A stretch of 64,000 nt of DNA, from contig NZ_CP043051.1 of assembly GCF_008121495.1 (NCBI RefSeq), forward strand, positions 186,001 to 250,000. Direction: 5' to 3'. The notes below the pieces were generated by a model, which made no database searches, was not told the DNA's origin, and saw only the letters and a program-made list of their open reading frames with translations. Source of the DNA: Mediterraneibacter gnavus ATCC 29149 (GTDB lineage: Bacteria > Bacillota > Clostridia > Lachnospirales > Lachnospiraceae). The position numbers and the translations under genes were made by a program. This document shows positions 45,900 through 54,255 of this stretch, in pieces. Positions within the stretch are counted from its first letter, which is position 1, and every line of letters begins with the position of its first letter.

Positions 45900-46757
45900 T
45901 TACACCTCCTGATTTAATGCCAGAAACGCACAGAGATTTCCTCTGGCATCTCCTGCCTGTCTGTGAGAATATAGAATCTCACTGTTACAATGCGTACACA
46001 GATTGGTCACTGCAATATGCTCCGGCAAAATCCCTGCCTCATAAAAGATCAGTTCATTGGCTTTCCACAGATTCAGCTGGTACTTCTGATTTTCTTTTTG
46101 ATAAAACAACGCATCCCAGCAGTCTTCCGGAAAATTTTTCTGAAACTGCCGGATCACATCTTCACTGACCTCATAGCAGTCCTGACAGATTGACGGTCCG
46201 ACCGCTGCGAGAATATCCTCCGGTCTGCTTTTAAATTCTCTGCACATCGTTTCCACAGTCACCTTTCCGATCTTTCCTACGGTTCCTCTCCATCCGGAAT
46301 GACTCAGTCCGATCACTTTCTTTACCGGATCCACAAAATACAAAGGAACGCAGTCCGCATAAAATGTTACCAGACAAATTCCCGGAATGTCAGTCACCAG
46401 ACCATCTACATCCGAGTAGGTCCTAGGTTTTACGATCCCGCAGCCTTTGTCTGCTTCTGTCACTACCCGCACATTGGTCGTATGTGTCTGGTGAGTAAAC
46501 ACCATATCCTCACATCGGATTCCCATCGCTGATCCGATCCTTCGGAAATTTTCACGAACAGCCTCTTCTTCATCCCCTCTTGTGAAACTTAAATTCAATG
46601 AAGAAAAACAGCCTTTGCTGACGCCTCCTATCCTTGTAGAAAATCCATGCTTTACAATCCCTGTCTCTCGAAACATCGGATATTCCAGGTATGGTGGTTC
46701 TGTATATTGTTCCTGAAAAATCTGTTCTTCATTCTTATAACGAAGTCCTAATCCCAT
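45900..46757 (-). CDS. pgeF: Peptidoglycan editing factor / purine nucleoside phosphorylase (YfiH, laccase-like fold)
   Basis: This 285-residue protein of the DUF152/YfiH family includes zinc-binding His/Cys residues in VTFYADCVPLYF and GLSHSGWRGTVGKI, and NLCTHC near the C-terminus. Family members act on purine nucleosides and correct Ser misincorporation in peptidoglycan. ATG 46757 has GGGGAG upstream; a GTG 9 nt earlier is too close to that site. Confidence 0.9.
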   Translation of the reverse strand: MGLGLRYKNEEQIFQEQYTEPPYLEYPMFRETGIVKHGFSTRIGGVSKGCFSSLNLSFTRGDEEEAVRENFRRIGSAMGIRCEDMVFTHQTHTTNVRVVTEADKGCGIVKPRTYSDVDGLVTDIPGICLVTFYADCVPLYFVDPVKKVIGLSHSGWRGTVGKIGKVTVETMCREFKSRPEDILAAVGPSICQDCYEVSEDVIRQFQKNFPEDCWDALFYQKENQKYQLNLWKANELIFYEAGILPEHIAVTNLCTHCNSEILYSHRQAGDARGNLCAFLALNQEV

Positions 46758-46781
46758 TTTTTCCACTCCCCTTTTTATATT

Positions 46782-47135
46782 CTATGCCCCCTCAAAGGCA
46801 TTTTCAATGTGACACACCTCGTTCCCCTCTATTGCAACTACATCAAACCTTGCCGCAGCATCGGGTATTTTATGTGCCGCCACATATTGCTGAGCGCATC
46901 GGTACAATCGTTTCTGCTTTTTTGTATCCACTGCTTCCAGCGCACTGCCCGCACTTTTTGTTCGCCGGTATTTCACTTCACAGAATACCAAATACTCCCT
47001 GTCCCTGGCAATCAGATCGATCTCCCCTGCCCGACACCTGTAGTTATACTCCAGGATCTGAAATCCCTTCTTTTCTAAAAATCTGCCGGCAATCTGCTCA
47101 TAGGCAGTGCCGACAGCTCTGTTGTTTTGTTTCAT
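46782..47135 (-). CDS. yraN: YraN-family endonuclease-like protein (UPF0102)
   Basis: This 117-residue PD-(D/E)XK-fold protein contains GTAYEQIAGRFLEKKGFQILEYNYRCRAGEIDLIARD, then FCEVKYRRTKS, with conserved E, D and E-x-K residues. The family is linked to DNA processing but its precise role is unclear. The start is uncertain: ATG 47135 gives the usual family length, while frames from GTG codons up to 47165 are open and lack a better ribosome-binding site. Next to rnhB, as in many Firmicutes. Confidence 0.85.
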   Translation of the reverse strand: MKQNNRAVGTAYEQIAGRFLEKKGFQILEYNYRCRAGEIDLIARDREYLVFCEVKYRRTKSAGSALEAVDTKKQKRLYRCAQQYVAAHKIPDAAARFDVVAIEGNEVCHIENAFEGA

Positions 47136-47170
47136 CCTTTTCACACTGCGCCCGGAAAACACCACATTTT

Positions 47171-47923
47171 TCAGACAAAATTTTTAATAAAGGTACGGCG
47201 GTGAATCGGCGTCGGTCCAAGTTTCCGAAGTGCTGCGATATGCTCTGCCGAGCCATATCCCTTATTGTCAGCAAACCCGTATCCCGCAAGTACCTGATCA
47301 TACTCTTCCATCAGACGGTCTCTTGTTACTTTCGCAATTACACTTGCGGCCGCAATTGAAACACTTTTTGCATCTCCTTTGATGATCGGCACCTGTGGAA
47401 TCACAACCTCCGGGATCGTGACTGCATCATTTAAAAGAACCTCCGGTTCTACAGACAGCTGACCGATTGCCTGACGCATCGCTTCATAGGTTGCCTGAAG
47501 AATATTGATCTCATCAATTCGCGCCGGTCCCGCCATTCCGATCCCAATTGCAATTGCTTTTTCCTGTATCTCATCATACAGCTCTTCTCTTCGCTTTGCC
47601 GAGAGCTTTTTGGAATCATTCAAATATAGAATCTCGGCGTCTTTCGGGAGAATTACCGCCGCTGCCACAACCGGACCTGCCAGTGGTCCTCTTCCAACCT
47701 CATCAATTCCGCAGATATAGTCACAATGACTATACTTTTCTTCATACTGCCGCATCTGCTTTAAACGAAGTCTTTCATTTGCAAGCTTTTCGTCCTGCTT
47801 CTGATATTTCTGAATGAGCTTTTGCACTCCCATCCTTGTATCATACGCATACATCTCATACAATTCTGCTCTTGAACCCCGGCACGCTTCAAACTCTGTT
47901 CTGATCTCACTGATACTTTTCAT
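47171..47923 (-). CDS. rnhB: Ribonuclease HII
   Basis: This 250-residue RNase HII removes ribonucleotides from DNA. Catalytic residues appear in GIDEVGRGPLAGPVVAAAV, LNDSKKLS, KGDAKSVSIAAASVIAKVTRD and GYGSAEH. An N-terminal helical extension of about 70 residues is typical of Firmicute enzymes. ATG 47923 follows GAGGAAAAG. Confidence 0.95.
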   Translation of the reverse strand: MKSISEIRTEFEACRGSRAELYEMYAYDTRMGVQKLIQKYQKQDEKLANERLRLKQMRQYEEKYSHCDYICGIDEVGRGPLAGPVVAAAVILPKDAEILYLNDSKKLSAKRREELYDEIQEKAIAIGIGMAGPARIDEINILQATYEAMRQAIGQLSVEPEVLLNDAVTIPEVVIPQVPIIKGDAKSVSIAAASVIAKVTRDRLMEEYDQVLAGYGFADNKGYGSAEHIAALRKLGPTPIHRRTFIKNFV

Positions 47924-47947
47924 TTCTTTTCCTCAATCTACTTCCTC

Positions 47948-48505
47948 TTAATCGTGCCGGATAAACCCAATGTCACTAAACGGCCAGATCCTCACCCAGG
48001 CTCGCCCGATCAGATCCTTCCTGTGCAGCACGCCTACACTCGGATCCCTGCTGTCAGAACTGTGATTTCGATTGTCACCCAGAACAAAATATTCATCGTC
48101 TCCCAGTGTGATCGATTCTGCTGCAATCCCCGGATCCAGCATCACTTCTTTTCCATAATGTTCATCCGCCAGCAGTTCTCCATTGATATAGACCTCTCCG
48201 TCTATAATCTGGACAGTTTCTCCCGGCAGTCCGATGATCCGTTTGATATAATATGTATTTTCCTTATATTGATAAGGGAATACGATAATCTCATACCGCT
48301 CAGGTTCCCTGAAACGATAACTGATCTTGTCTACGATCAGATTGTCTCCATGTTGCAGTGTCGGTTCCATAGAATGTCCGCTGACTTCTGTCCGCTGTCC
48401 CACATACGTAATCAGAACATATACCGCAGCCAGCAAAATCGCAATATACACGAGCCATCCTAAAATTTCTTTGAAAATACTTCTATCCTGATCTTTCTCT
48501 TTCAT
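47948..48505 (-). CDS. lepB: Signal peptidase I (copy 1)
   Basis: This 185-residue S26 protease has a single N-terminal membrane helix (about 12-33), catalytic Ser in SGHSMEPTL (about 45), catalytic Lys in YYIKRIIGLPGE and the box-E motif GDNRNHSSDSRDPSVG. It cleaves signal peptides outside the membrane. It shares an operon with rbgA and a second, more divergent signal peptidase. Confidence 0.95.
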   Translation of the reverse strand: MKEKDQDRSIFKEILGWLVYIAILLAAVYVLITYVGQRTEVSGHSMEPTLQHGDNLIVDKISYRFREPERYEIIVFPYQYKENTYYIKRIIGLPGETVQIIDGEVYINGELLADEHYGKEVMLDPGIAAESITLGDDEYFVLGDNRNHSSDSRDPSVGVLHRKDLIGRAWVRIWPFSDIGFIRHD

Positions 48506-48523
48506 GCTACGACTGCCCCCTCT

Positions 48524-49390
48524 TTACTCTCCGTCTGTCTCTTCATAATCCTGAGGGAATTCCAGAGTAATTCTTCCAATTCTTCCATTTCTAAAATCAT
48601 CTAACAACAGCCTTGCCGCCTTTTCCATATCCAGCTCACTGCCTCGTACCAGACAATGCCTGTTCTTCGCAATTTCTTCCAGACACGCATAAATATCCTG
48701 TGACTCACTCACATCATATTTTTCCTGCAATACACCCGGATAACTCTGTACCAGAAACCGGATCAGCTCGCCTCCCAGCTCTTCTGTATTGAGAATCTCA
48801 TCTTTAATAGAACCGATAAATGCCAGCCGAAGTCCCACGGTCTGGTCTTCAAACTTCGGCCAGAGAATACCCGGCGTATCTAAAAGTTCTACATTTTTAT
48901 TTAAACGGATCCACTGTTTTCCTTTTGTCACTCCCGGCTTATTCCCGGTCTTGGCACAGGCTTTTCCTGCCAGTGCATTGATAAACGTTGATTTTCCTAC
49001 ATTCGGAATCCCAACGACCATTGCACGCACCGGGCGGTTTAAGATCCCGCGCTTTCTGTCTCTTTCTATCTTCTCTTTACAGGCTTCCTGAATCACGCCC
49101 TGAATCGACTTGATCCCCCCGCCTCTCTTTGAATTGACCTTGACTACAGAATATCCTTTCTTCTTAAAATACTCTGCCCATGCATCATTCCACTTTTCTT
49201 CTGCCAGATCGGCTTTATTTAAAAGAATGAGACGTGCTTTATTTTTTCCGAGCTCATCAATGTCCGGATTCCGGCTGCTGACCGGCAGCCTTGCATCCAC
49301 CAGTTCGATCACCAGATCGATCAGTTTGATATTCTCCTGCATCATCCGTTTTGCCTTTGTCATATGTCCCGGATACCACTGAAAATGCAT
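48524..49390 (-). CDS. rbgA: Ribosome biogenesis GTPase A
   Basis: This 288-residue circularly permuted GTPase is needed for 50S assembly. It starts MHFQWYPGHMTKAKRMM, followed by the permuted G4 LNKADL, P-loop VGIPNVGKST and DTPGILWPKF. ATG 49390 follows AGGAGG; a GTG at 49405 would place that site inside the gene. It sits between the two signal peptidase genes. Confidence 0.95.
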   Translation of the reverse strand: MHFQWYPGHMTKAKRMMQENIKLIDLVIELVDARLPVSSRNPDIDELGKNKARLILLNKADLAEEKWNDAWAEYFKKKGYSVVKVNSKRGGGIKSIQGVIQEACKEKIERDRKRGILNRPVRAMVVGIPNVGKSTFINALAGKACAKTGNKPGVTKGKQWIRLNKNVELLDTPGILWPKFEDQTVGLRLAFIGSIKDEILNTEELGGELIRFLVQSYPGVLQEKYDVSESQDIYACLEEIAKNRHCLVRGSELDMEKAARLLLDDFRNGRIGRITLEFPQDYEETDGE

Positions 49391-49404
49391 ATTGTCCCTC
49401 CTCA

Positions 49405-50013
49405 CTATTTTACAAATCCAAAATTACTGCCCACACTCGTATTAAACCATATCTTCCCGTAAATTTCCGAACGTTTTACATTTCCGATATCAGCCATCCT
49501 GCTGTCATCGCTGCTGGACGCCTGATCTCCCAGTACAAAATACTCATTCTCACCAAGTGTGATCTCATCCTGGGCAACTCCCGGCTTTTCAATTTCGGAC
49601 ACAAAGATATCTTTTTTCTGTTCTTTTCCGTTAATATATACTTTTCCATCCTTGATCTGAACCGTCTCTCCCGGCAGTCCCACGATCCTTTTGATATAAT
49701 AATGTGCATTTTCTCTGCCATTTGGCTTAAACGCAATAATATCTCCTCTTTTCGGAGTCATGGCATTATACACCAGACGGTTCACCAGAACAACATCTCC
49801 GTTTTTTAATTCCGGCCGCATCGAATCGCCTGCATTGCTCACTCGCTGTCCAAAATAAAATACCAGTATAAATGCAAGTGCACAGACGACTGCAATCTCT
49901 GCGATCCAGAGCGCAACCGCTTTTTTGTTCCAATGGATCTTTTCACTCAGAAAATGCAGTTTTGCCTTGTGTGGCGCTCTTTTTCGCTTTTTTCGAAACT
50001 TTAAGTGCCGCAT
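49405..50013 (-). CDS. lepB: Signal peptidase I (copy 2, divergent)
   Basis: This 202-residue S26 protease has a strongly basic N-terminus (RHLKFRKKRKRAPHKAKLHF), one membrane helix near 32-52, catalytic Ser in SNAGDSMRPEL and Lys in YYIKRIVGLPGE. The box-E region reads GDQASSSDDSR, with Gln where the other copy has Asn. ATG 50013 follows AAGGAG, directly after the rplS terminator. Confidence 0.92.
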   Translation of the reverse strand: MRHLKFRKKRKRAPHKAKLHFLSEKIHWNKKAVALWIAEIAVVCALAFILVFYFGQRVSNAGDSMRPELKNGDVVLVNRLVYNAMTPKRGDIIAFKPNGRENAHYYIKRIVGLPGETVQIKDGKVYINGKEQKKDIFVSEIEKPGVAQDEITLGENEYFVLGDQASSSDDSRMADIGNVKRSEIYGKIWFNTSVGSNFGFVK

Positions 50014-50030
50014 ACATTCTCCTTATAACA

Positions 50031-50066
50031 GAAAAGGGACAATCTACACTTCTGTAATTGTCCCTC
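50031..50066 (-). terminator. Terminator of rplS
   Basis: On the minus strand the stem AGGGACAAT / ATTGTCCCT is followed by TTTCTGTT. Readthrough would reach lepB. Confidence 0.8.
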
Positions 50067-50078
50067 TCATCATTCCTA

Positions 50079-50426
50079 CTATTTTACTAATTCTTTAACC
50101 TTAGCTGCTTTACCGATACGTGATCTTAAGTAGTTCAGTTTTGCTCTTCTTACTTTACCTCTGCGAACAACTTCCACTTTCTCAACGTGTGGAGAGTGGA
50201 TTGGCCATGTTTTTTCAACACCGATTCCGTTAGAGAATTTTCTTACTGTGAAAGTAGCTCTTACTCCGCCACCCTGTTTTTTCAGAACTGTTCCTTCGAA
50301 AACCTGGATTCTTTCACGGTTACCCTCTTTAATCTTAGCGTATACTTTTACAGTATCACCAACGTTAAACTCAGGTGCATTTTCTTTCATCTGCTCAGCT
50401 TCGATTTTTCTGATAATTTCGTTCAT
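50079..50426 (-). CDS. rplS: 50S ribosomal protein L19
   Basis: This 115-residue ribosomal protein contains the L19 signatures [52 protein letters not shown] and [13 protein letters not shown] 50426 follows GGAGG. It has its own promoter and a possible structured leader. Confidence 0.98.
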   Translation of the reverse strand: MNEIIRKIEAEQMKENAPEFNVGDTVKVYAKIKEGNRERIQVFEGTVLKKQGGGVRATFTVRKFSNGIGVEKTWPIHSPHVEKVEVVRRGKVRRAKLNYLRSRIGKAAKVKELVK

Positions 50427-50500
50427 TGTGTTCCTCCTTCATCTTGGACGTTCTTAATACCACTTCGGTACCAGAGGACCATCTCTTCTTTTCACAACTG
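50427..50500 (-). ncRNA. Possible L19 leader RNA
   Basis: A 5' leader of about 75 nt runs from the promoter to the rplS start. It includes a small TACC-GAAGT-GGTA hairpin and a GTCC segment just before the ribosome-binding site. Firmicute rplS genes often carry an autoregulatory leader here. I could not confirm the conserved fold. Confidence 0.35.
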
Positions 50501-50504
50501 TTTT

Positions 50505-50533
50505 ATTCTATCATATTTTGTAAATAGTTTCAA
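50505..50533 (-). promoter_or_regulatory. Promoter of rplS overlapping the trmD stop
   Basis: On the minus strand TTGAAA (-35, 50528-50533) and TAGAAT (-10, 50505-50510) are 17 bp apart. The -35 includes the trmD stop codon. Confidence 0.75.
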
Positions 50534-51288
50534 GCATTTTCCTCATCTTTTGCCAAAAGTTCCTGCAAAAACTTCATTTCTTTCTTATCCAGAACTCCGC
50601 TTTTCATGCACTTTTCCAAAAGATCCGGTCTTCTCTCCTTTGTCCGGATGATCGACTGCTCTCTTCTCCACTTTTCAATATTGGCGTGATGTCCGGACAG
50701 AAGAATCGGCGGAACTTTTTTCCCATGCCATTCCTCGGGTCTCGAATACTGCGGATATTCCAGCAGATCATCCTGAAAAGATTCAAATTCTGCGGATACA
50801 TCATTGTGCAGCACACCCGGAATCAGACGGGAAATCGCATCCACCATGACCATGGCCGGCAATTCTCCGCCTGTGAGCACATAATCTCCGATAGAAACAT
50901 AATCTGTCACAATTTCCTCCAGAACACGTTCATCGATTCCTTCATAGTGCCCGCAGAGCAGCACCAGTTCTTCTTCTTTTGCCAGTTCTTCTGCCATAGT
51001 CTGGGAAAAAGTCGCTCCCTGTGGAGAAAGATACACGACACGCGGCTTCTTTTTCACTTTTTCTGCGATCGCCTCATATGCCTGATAAACAGGTTCTGCC
51101 TGCATCAGCATACCTGCTCCGCCTCCATATGGATAATCATCCACGCTTTGATGTTTGTTAAACGCGTAATCCCGGATATTGACCGCCTCAATGGAAAGCA
51201 GCCCGTTGTTTACCGCTCTTCCGATGATACTGGTACCCAGTCCCTGCATGACCATGTCCGGAAATAATGTCAAAATATGAAAATTCAT
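50530..51288 (-). CDS. trmD: tRNA (guanine37-N1)-methyltransferase
   Basis: This 252-residue SPOUT methyltransferase protects against frameshifting by m1G37. Motifs: LTLFPDM, DYPYGGGAGMLMQ, LLCGHYEGIDERV and IGDYVLTGGELPAMV. It lies downstream of rimM in the standard order. Confidence 0.97.
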   Translation of the reverse strand: MNFHILTLFPDMVMQGLGTSIIGRAVNNGLLSIEAVNIRDYAFNKHQSVDDYPYGGGAGMLMQAEPVYQAYEAIAEKVKKKPRVVYLSPQGATFSQTMAEELAKEEELVLLCGHYEGIDERVLEEIVTDYVSIGDYVLTGGELPAMVMVDAISRLIPGVLHNDVSAEFESFQDDLLEYPQYSRPEEWHGKKVPPILLSGHHANIEKWRREQSIIRTKERRPDLLEKCMKSGVLDKKEMKFLQELLAKDEENA

Positions 51289-51319
51289 CGTATCTGTCCT
51301 GCACTTTCTTTCATTGAAA

Positions 51320-51838
51320 TCATTGATCCAGCAATCCGTTCAGCAGATGCACCTGCATTTTCTGCGCTTTTACATCCACGGAAAGAATACACTGGCGGAT
51401 TGCCGGGATCAGCACTTCCCCATGTGTTTTTGACTCTACAAGATACACTTCATTCGCCCCGGTTTCGATCACATCTTTTAATGTCCCGAAAAGTTCCTCG
51501 GGATTCTCATCCGTGTAAACTTCCATCCCGATCAGATCAGCAATAAAATATTCGTCTTCCTCCAGTGCAACTGCATCCTCACGGCTGACAAAAAGAGAAC
51601 AGCCTTTGTACTGTTCGATATCATTGATGTTGTCAATCCCTTTGAATTTCACGATGACAAACTGTTTAAAAAATTTCACTCCCTGGACTTCCAGCGAAAG
51701 CTTCTCTTTCTTTGTCTCCAGAATCACTTTTTTGAGCTTTTTAAACCTGTTTGGATCATCCGTGGTCGGAAATACTTTGACTTCCCCGCGGATTCCATGT
51801 GTGGATGAGATCACACCTACCTGTAAAAACTGTTCCAT
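51320..51838 (-). CDS. rimM: Ribosome maturation factor RimM
   Basis: This 172-residue 16S processing factor binds S19. It starts MEQFLQVGVISSTHGIRGEVKVFPTTDDPNRF, and a PRC-barrel domain follows (FIADLIGMEVYTDENPEELFGTL, IPAIRQCILSVDVKAQKM). ATG 51838 follows AGGAGA. Confidence 0.96.
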   Translation of the reverse strand: MEQFLQVGVISSTHGIRGEVKVFPTTDDPNRFKKLKKVILETKKEKLSLEVQGVKFFKQFVIVKFKGIDNINDIEQYKGCSLFVSREDAVALEEDEYFIADLIGMEVYTDENPEELFGTLKDVIETGANEVYLVESKTHGEVLIPAIRQCILSVDVKAQKMQVHLLNGLLDQ

Positions 51839-51860
51839 GCTCTTCTCCTATCCTCTCTGC

Positions 51861-51908
51861 GAAAAAGAAAGGGGGCAGCTGCTTTGATCCAAAGCCTGTC
51901 CCCTTTTT
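51861..51908 (-). terminator. Terminator between khpA and rimM
   Basis: A GGGGACAG stem with an inner GCTTTG/CAAAGC helix pairs with the CTGCCCCC side and is followed by TTTCTTTTT on the minus strand. Confidence 0.75.
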
Positions 51909-51914
51909 GTCAAG

Positions 51915-52145
51915 TTACTGTATGATATCAACAACAACTTTCTTATCTTCCTTTGCCGCTGCTGCTTTTACAACAGAACGGATCGCTTTTGCAATGCGCC
52001 CCTGTTTTCCGATCACTTTTCCCATGTCACTGTCAGCGACACGTACTTCAATAACCGTAGTTCTGCCGTCCTGTCTCTCAGAAACTGCAACGCTGTCCGG
52101 ATCGTCTACTAATGCTTTCGCAATCACTTCAACTAACTCTTTCAT
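51915..52145 (-). CDS. khpA: KH-domain RNA-binding protein KhpA (YlqC)
   Basis: This 76-residue KH protein includes the GKVIGKQGRIAKAIR loop (GxxG type). KhpA partners with KhpB/Jag to bind RNA and affects division in Firmicutes. Located between rpsP and rimM, as expected. Confidence 0.94.
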   Translation of the reverse strand: MKELVEVIAKALVDDPDSVAVSERQDGRTTVIEVRVADSDMGKVIGKQGRIAKAIRSVVKAAAAKEDKKVVVDIIQ

Positions 52146-52169
52146 TTACGCGCACCTCCGCGAAACAGC

Positions 52170-52415
52170 TTATTTTTCGATTCCAGCTGCCTTAAAGATC
52201 TTTCCTACAACTTCTGTAGGCTGAGCTCCGTTGTTCAGCCATTTTTTAGCTGCTTCTTCATCTACTTTGAATACGCTTGGGTTCTGATTTGGATCGTATG
52301 TTCCGATCTCCTCAATGAACTTTCCATCTCTTGGTGCTCTCGCATCCGCTACAACGATTCTATAGAAAGGAGCTTTCTTCTGTCCCATTCTTTTTAATCT
52401 GATTTTTACTGCCAT
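52170..52415 (-). CDS. rpsP: 30S ribosomal protein S16
   Basis: This 81-residue protein starts [42 protein letters not shown], a complete S16 signature. I chose ATG 52415; a GTG three codons earlier overlaps the AGAGGTG ribosome-binding site. Confidence 0.98.
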   Translation of the reverse strand: MAVKIRLKRMGQKKAPFYRIVVADARAPRDGKFIEEIGTYDPNQNPSVFKVDEEAAKKWLNNGAQPTEVVGKIFKAAGIEK

Positions 52416-52460
52416 TTCTTTCACCTCTTCTTAATATTTTTCTTTTTTGTTATCTATGTG

Positions 52461-53813
52461 CTAAAAAGGAAGCTTAAATCTGCCTTTTTTACCACCTTTA
52501 CCCATCAGTCCCGGAAGTCGCTTCATCAGTTTTCTGGATTCGTTAAACTGCTTTACCATACGGTTGACTTCGGAAATATCTACACCAGCGCCTCTTGCAA
52601 TACGGTGTTTTCTGGATGGATTCAAAAGATCCGGGTTCTGTCTTTCCTCTACTGTCATTGACTGGATCATGGCCTCCATCCTTGCCATCTTCTTTTCATT
52701 TTCTTCGGAGTCAAGTTCCGGCATCTTTGCCCCCATGCCTCCGAGTCCCGGCATCATACCGAGAACACTGGATAATCCGCCCATTTTCTTCATCTGGTTC
52801 ATACTTTCCAGATAATCTTCAAAATCAAACTGGGCTTTTTTCATCTTCTCTGCCATCTGCTGTGCTTTCTCTTCATCCAGCTCAGCCCCGGCTTTCTCAA
52901 TCAGTGTCAGAACATCTCCCATTCCAAGAATACGGGATGCCATTCGATCCGGATAGAACTGCTCCAGATCTGAGAGCTTCTCTCCCATACCCACATAAAG
53001 AATCGGGCATCCGGTCACTGCCTTGATCGAAAGTGCAGCACCGCCTCTTGTATCGCCGTCCAGCTTTGTCACGATCACACCGTCAATCCCAATCTTATCA
53101 TTGAAACTTCCGGCCACATTGACCGCATCCTGTCCGGTCATCGCATCCACAACTAAAATCGTCTGATGCACATCCACTGTTCCTTTGATCTCCTGAAGCT
53201 CTGCCATCATATCTTCATCAATGTGAAGACGTCCCGCTGTATCCAGAATCACGATGTTATTTCCATTCTTGCGCGCATGCTCAAGCGCCGCTTTTGCGAT
53301 ATCAGCAGGCTTGTTTTTATCTCCCATGGAGAATACTTCCACGCCCTGCTTCTCTCCGTTGATCTGCAGCTGTTTAATCGCTGCCGGACGATACACATCA
53401 CACGCAACAAGCAGTGGTTTCTTGCCTTTCAGCTTGTACTTGCCTGCCAGCTTTGCAGTAGTCGTGGTCTTACCTGCACCCTGAAGTCCTGCCATCATGA
53501 TCACCGTGATTGCACTTCCCGGCTGCAATTTGATCTCCGTCGTCTCAGAACCCATCAGATTTACAAGTTCTTCATTTACGATCTTGATCACCATCTGTCC
53601 CGGATTCAGTCCGTTCATCACATCCTGTCCGACTGCTCGCTCCTGCACATCTTTTACAAACTTCTTTACGACTTTAAAGTTTACATCCGCCTCCAGAAGT
53701 GCCATCTTCACTTCTTTCAGTGCCGCCTTTACATCATCTTCCGTCAGACGACCTTTGCTTCGGAGATTCTTAAATACGTTTTGAAGTTTTTCTGTTAAAC
53801 TGTCAAATGCCAT
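52461..53813 (-). CDS. ffh: Signal recognition particle protein Ffh
   Basis: This 450-residue SRP GTPase has an N domain (1-90), a G domain with GLQGAGKTTTTAKLAGK, DTAGRLHID and TKLDGDTRGGAALS, and a Met-rich M domain (QMKKMGGLSSVLGMMPGLGGM). It delivers membrane and secreted proteins. The start is one base after the ylxM stop. Confidence 0.98.
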   Translation of the reverse strand: MAFDSLTEKLQNVFKNLRSKGRLTEDDVKAALKEVKMALLEADVNFKVVKKFVKDVQERAVGQDVMNGLNPGQMVIKIVNEELVNLMGSETTEIKLQPGSAITVIMMAGLQGAGKTTTTAKLAGKYKLKGKKPLLVACDVYRPAAIKQLQINGEKQGVEVFSMGDKNKPADIAKAALEHARKNGNNIVILDTAGRLHIDEDMMAELQEIKGTVDVHQTILVVDAMTGQDAVNVAGSFNDKIGIDGVIVTKLDGDTRGGAALSIKAVTGCPILYVGMGEKLSDLEQFYPDRMASRILGMGDVLTLIEKAGAELDEEKAQQMAEKMKKAQFDFEDYLESMNQMKKMGGLSSVLGMMPGLGGMGAKMPELDSEENEKKMARMEAMIQSMTVEERQNPDLLNPSRKHRIARGAGVDISEVNRMVKQFNESRKLMKRLPGLMGKGGKKGRFKLPF

Positions 53814-53814
53814 G

Positions 53815-54171
53815 CTATAACTCCTCTATAATTGTATCCGATATCTTCCGGATCTTCTCTATCATCTCTTGCGGTTTCTGATTTCCGGCACCGGATTCAT
53901 AAGCATCCAGCACACTGTCGATCTCGTGAACCTTCTCCTTGATAGAAAGAAATTTTTCTACCAGATGCAGCTTCTCCTCATAGCCTTCCAGAGCCTTCTG
54001 ACACCGCTTGATCAGGTCATGCACTCCCTGGCGGCTGATGCCTGCCTCACCTGCAATCTCACTCAAAGATAAATCTTCCAGTACAAACTGTTCATAAATC
54101 TCTTTCTGGTGACTGGTAAGAAGTTCACCGTAAAAGTCGTATAACAATGCCTGTTCTAAAATATCATTCAC
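53815..54171 (-). CDS. ylxM: YlxM-family helix-turn-helix protein (UPF0122), SRP-associated
   Basis: This 118-residue sigma-like HTH protein contains LLTSHQKEIYEQFVLEDLSLSEIAGEAGISRQGVHDLIKRC. YlxM proteins accompany ffh and stimulate SRP function. The start is GTG 54171, preceded by AAAGGTGA. First gene of the ffh operon. Confidence 0.94.
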   Translation of the reverse strand: MNDILEQALLYDFYGELLTSHQKEIYEQFVLEDLSLSEIAGEAGISRQGVHDLIKRCQKALEGYEEKLHLVEKFLSIKEKVHEIDSVLDAYESGAGNQKPQEMIEKIRKISDTIIEEL

Positions 54172-54187
54172 TCAAATCACCTTTGCT

Positions 54188-54216
54188 ATCATAACTCAAA
54201 AAAAAAGAGGTGTCAA
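54188..54216 (-). promoter_or_regulatory. Promoter of ylxM-ffh with -35 in a terminator stem
   Basis: On the minus strand a consensus TTGACA (54211-54216) and TATGAT (54188-54193) are 17 bp apart. The TTGACA is the 3' arm of the terminator stem at 54198-54238. Confidence 0.8.
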
Positions 54217-54238
54217 GTACTTTTTCTTGACACCTTCT
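54198..54238 (-). terminator. Terminator of the subtilase gene
   Basis: The 10-bp stem AGGTGTCAAG / CTTGACACCT is followed by CTTTTTTTTT on the minus strand. Confidence 0.9.
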
Positions 54239-54255
54239 TTCTTTGCCATTCGCGC

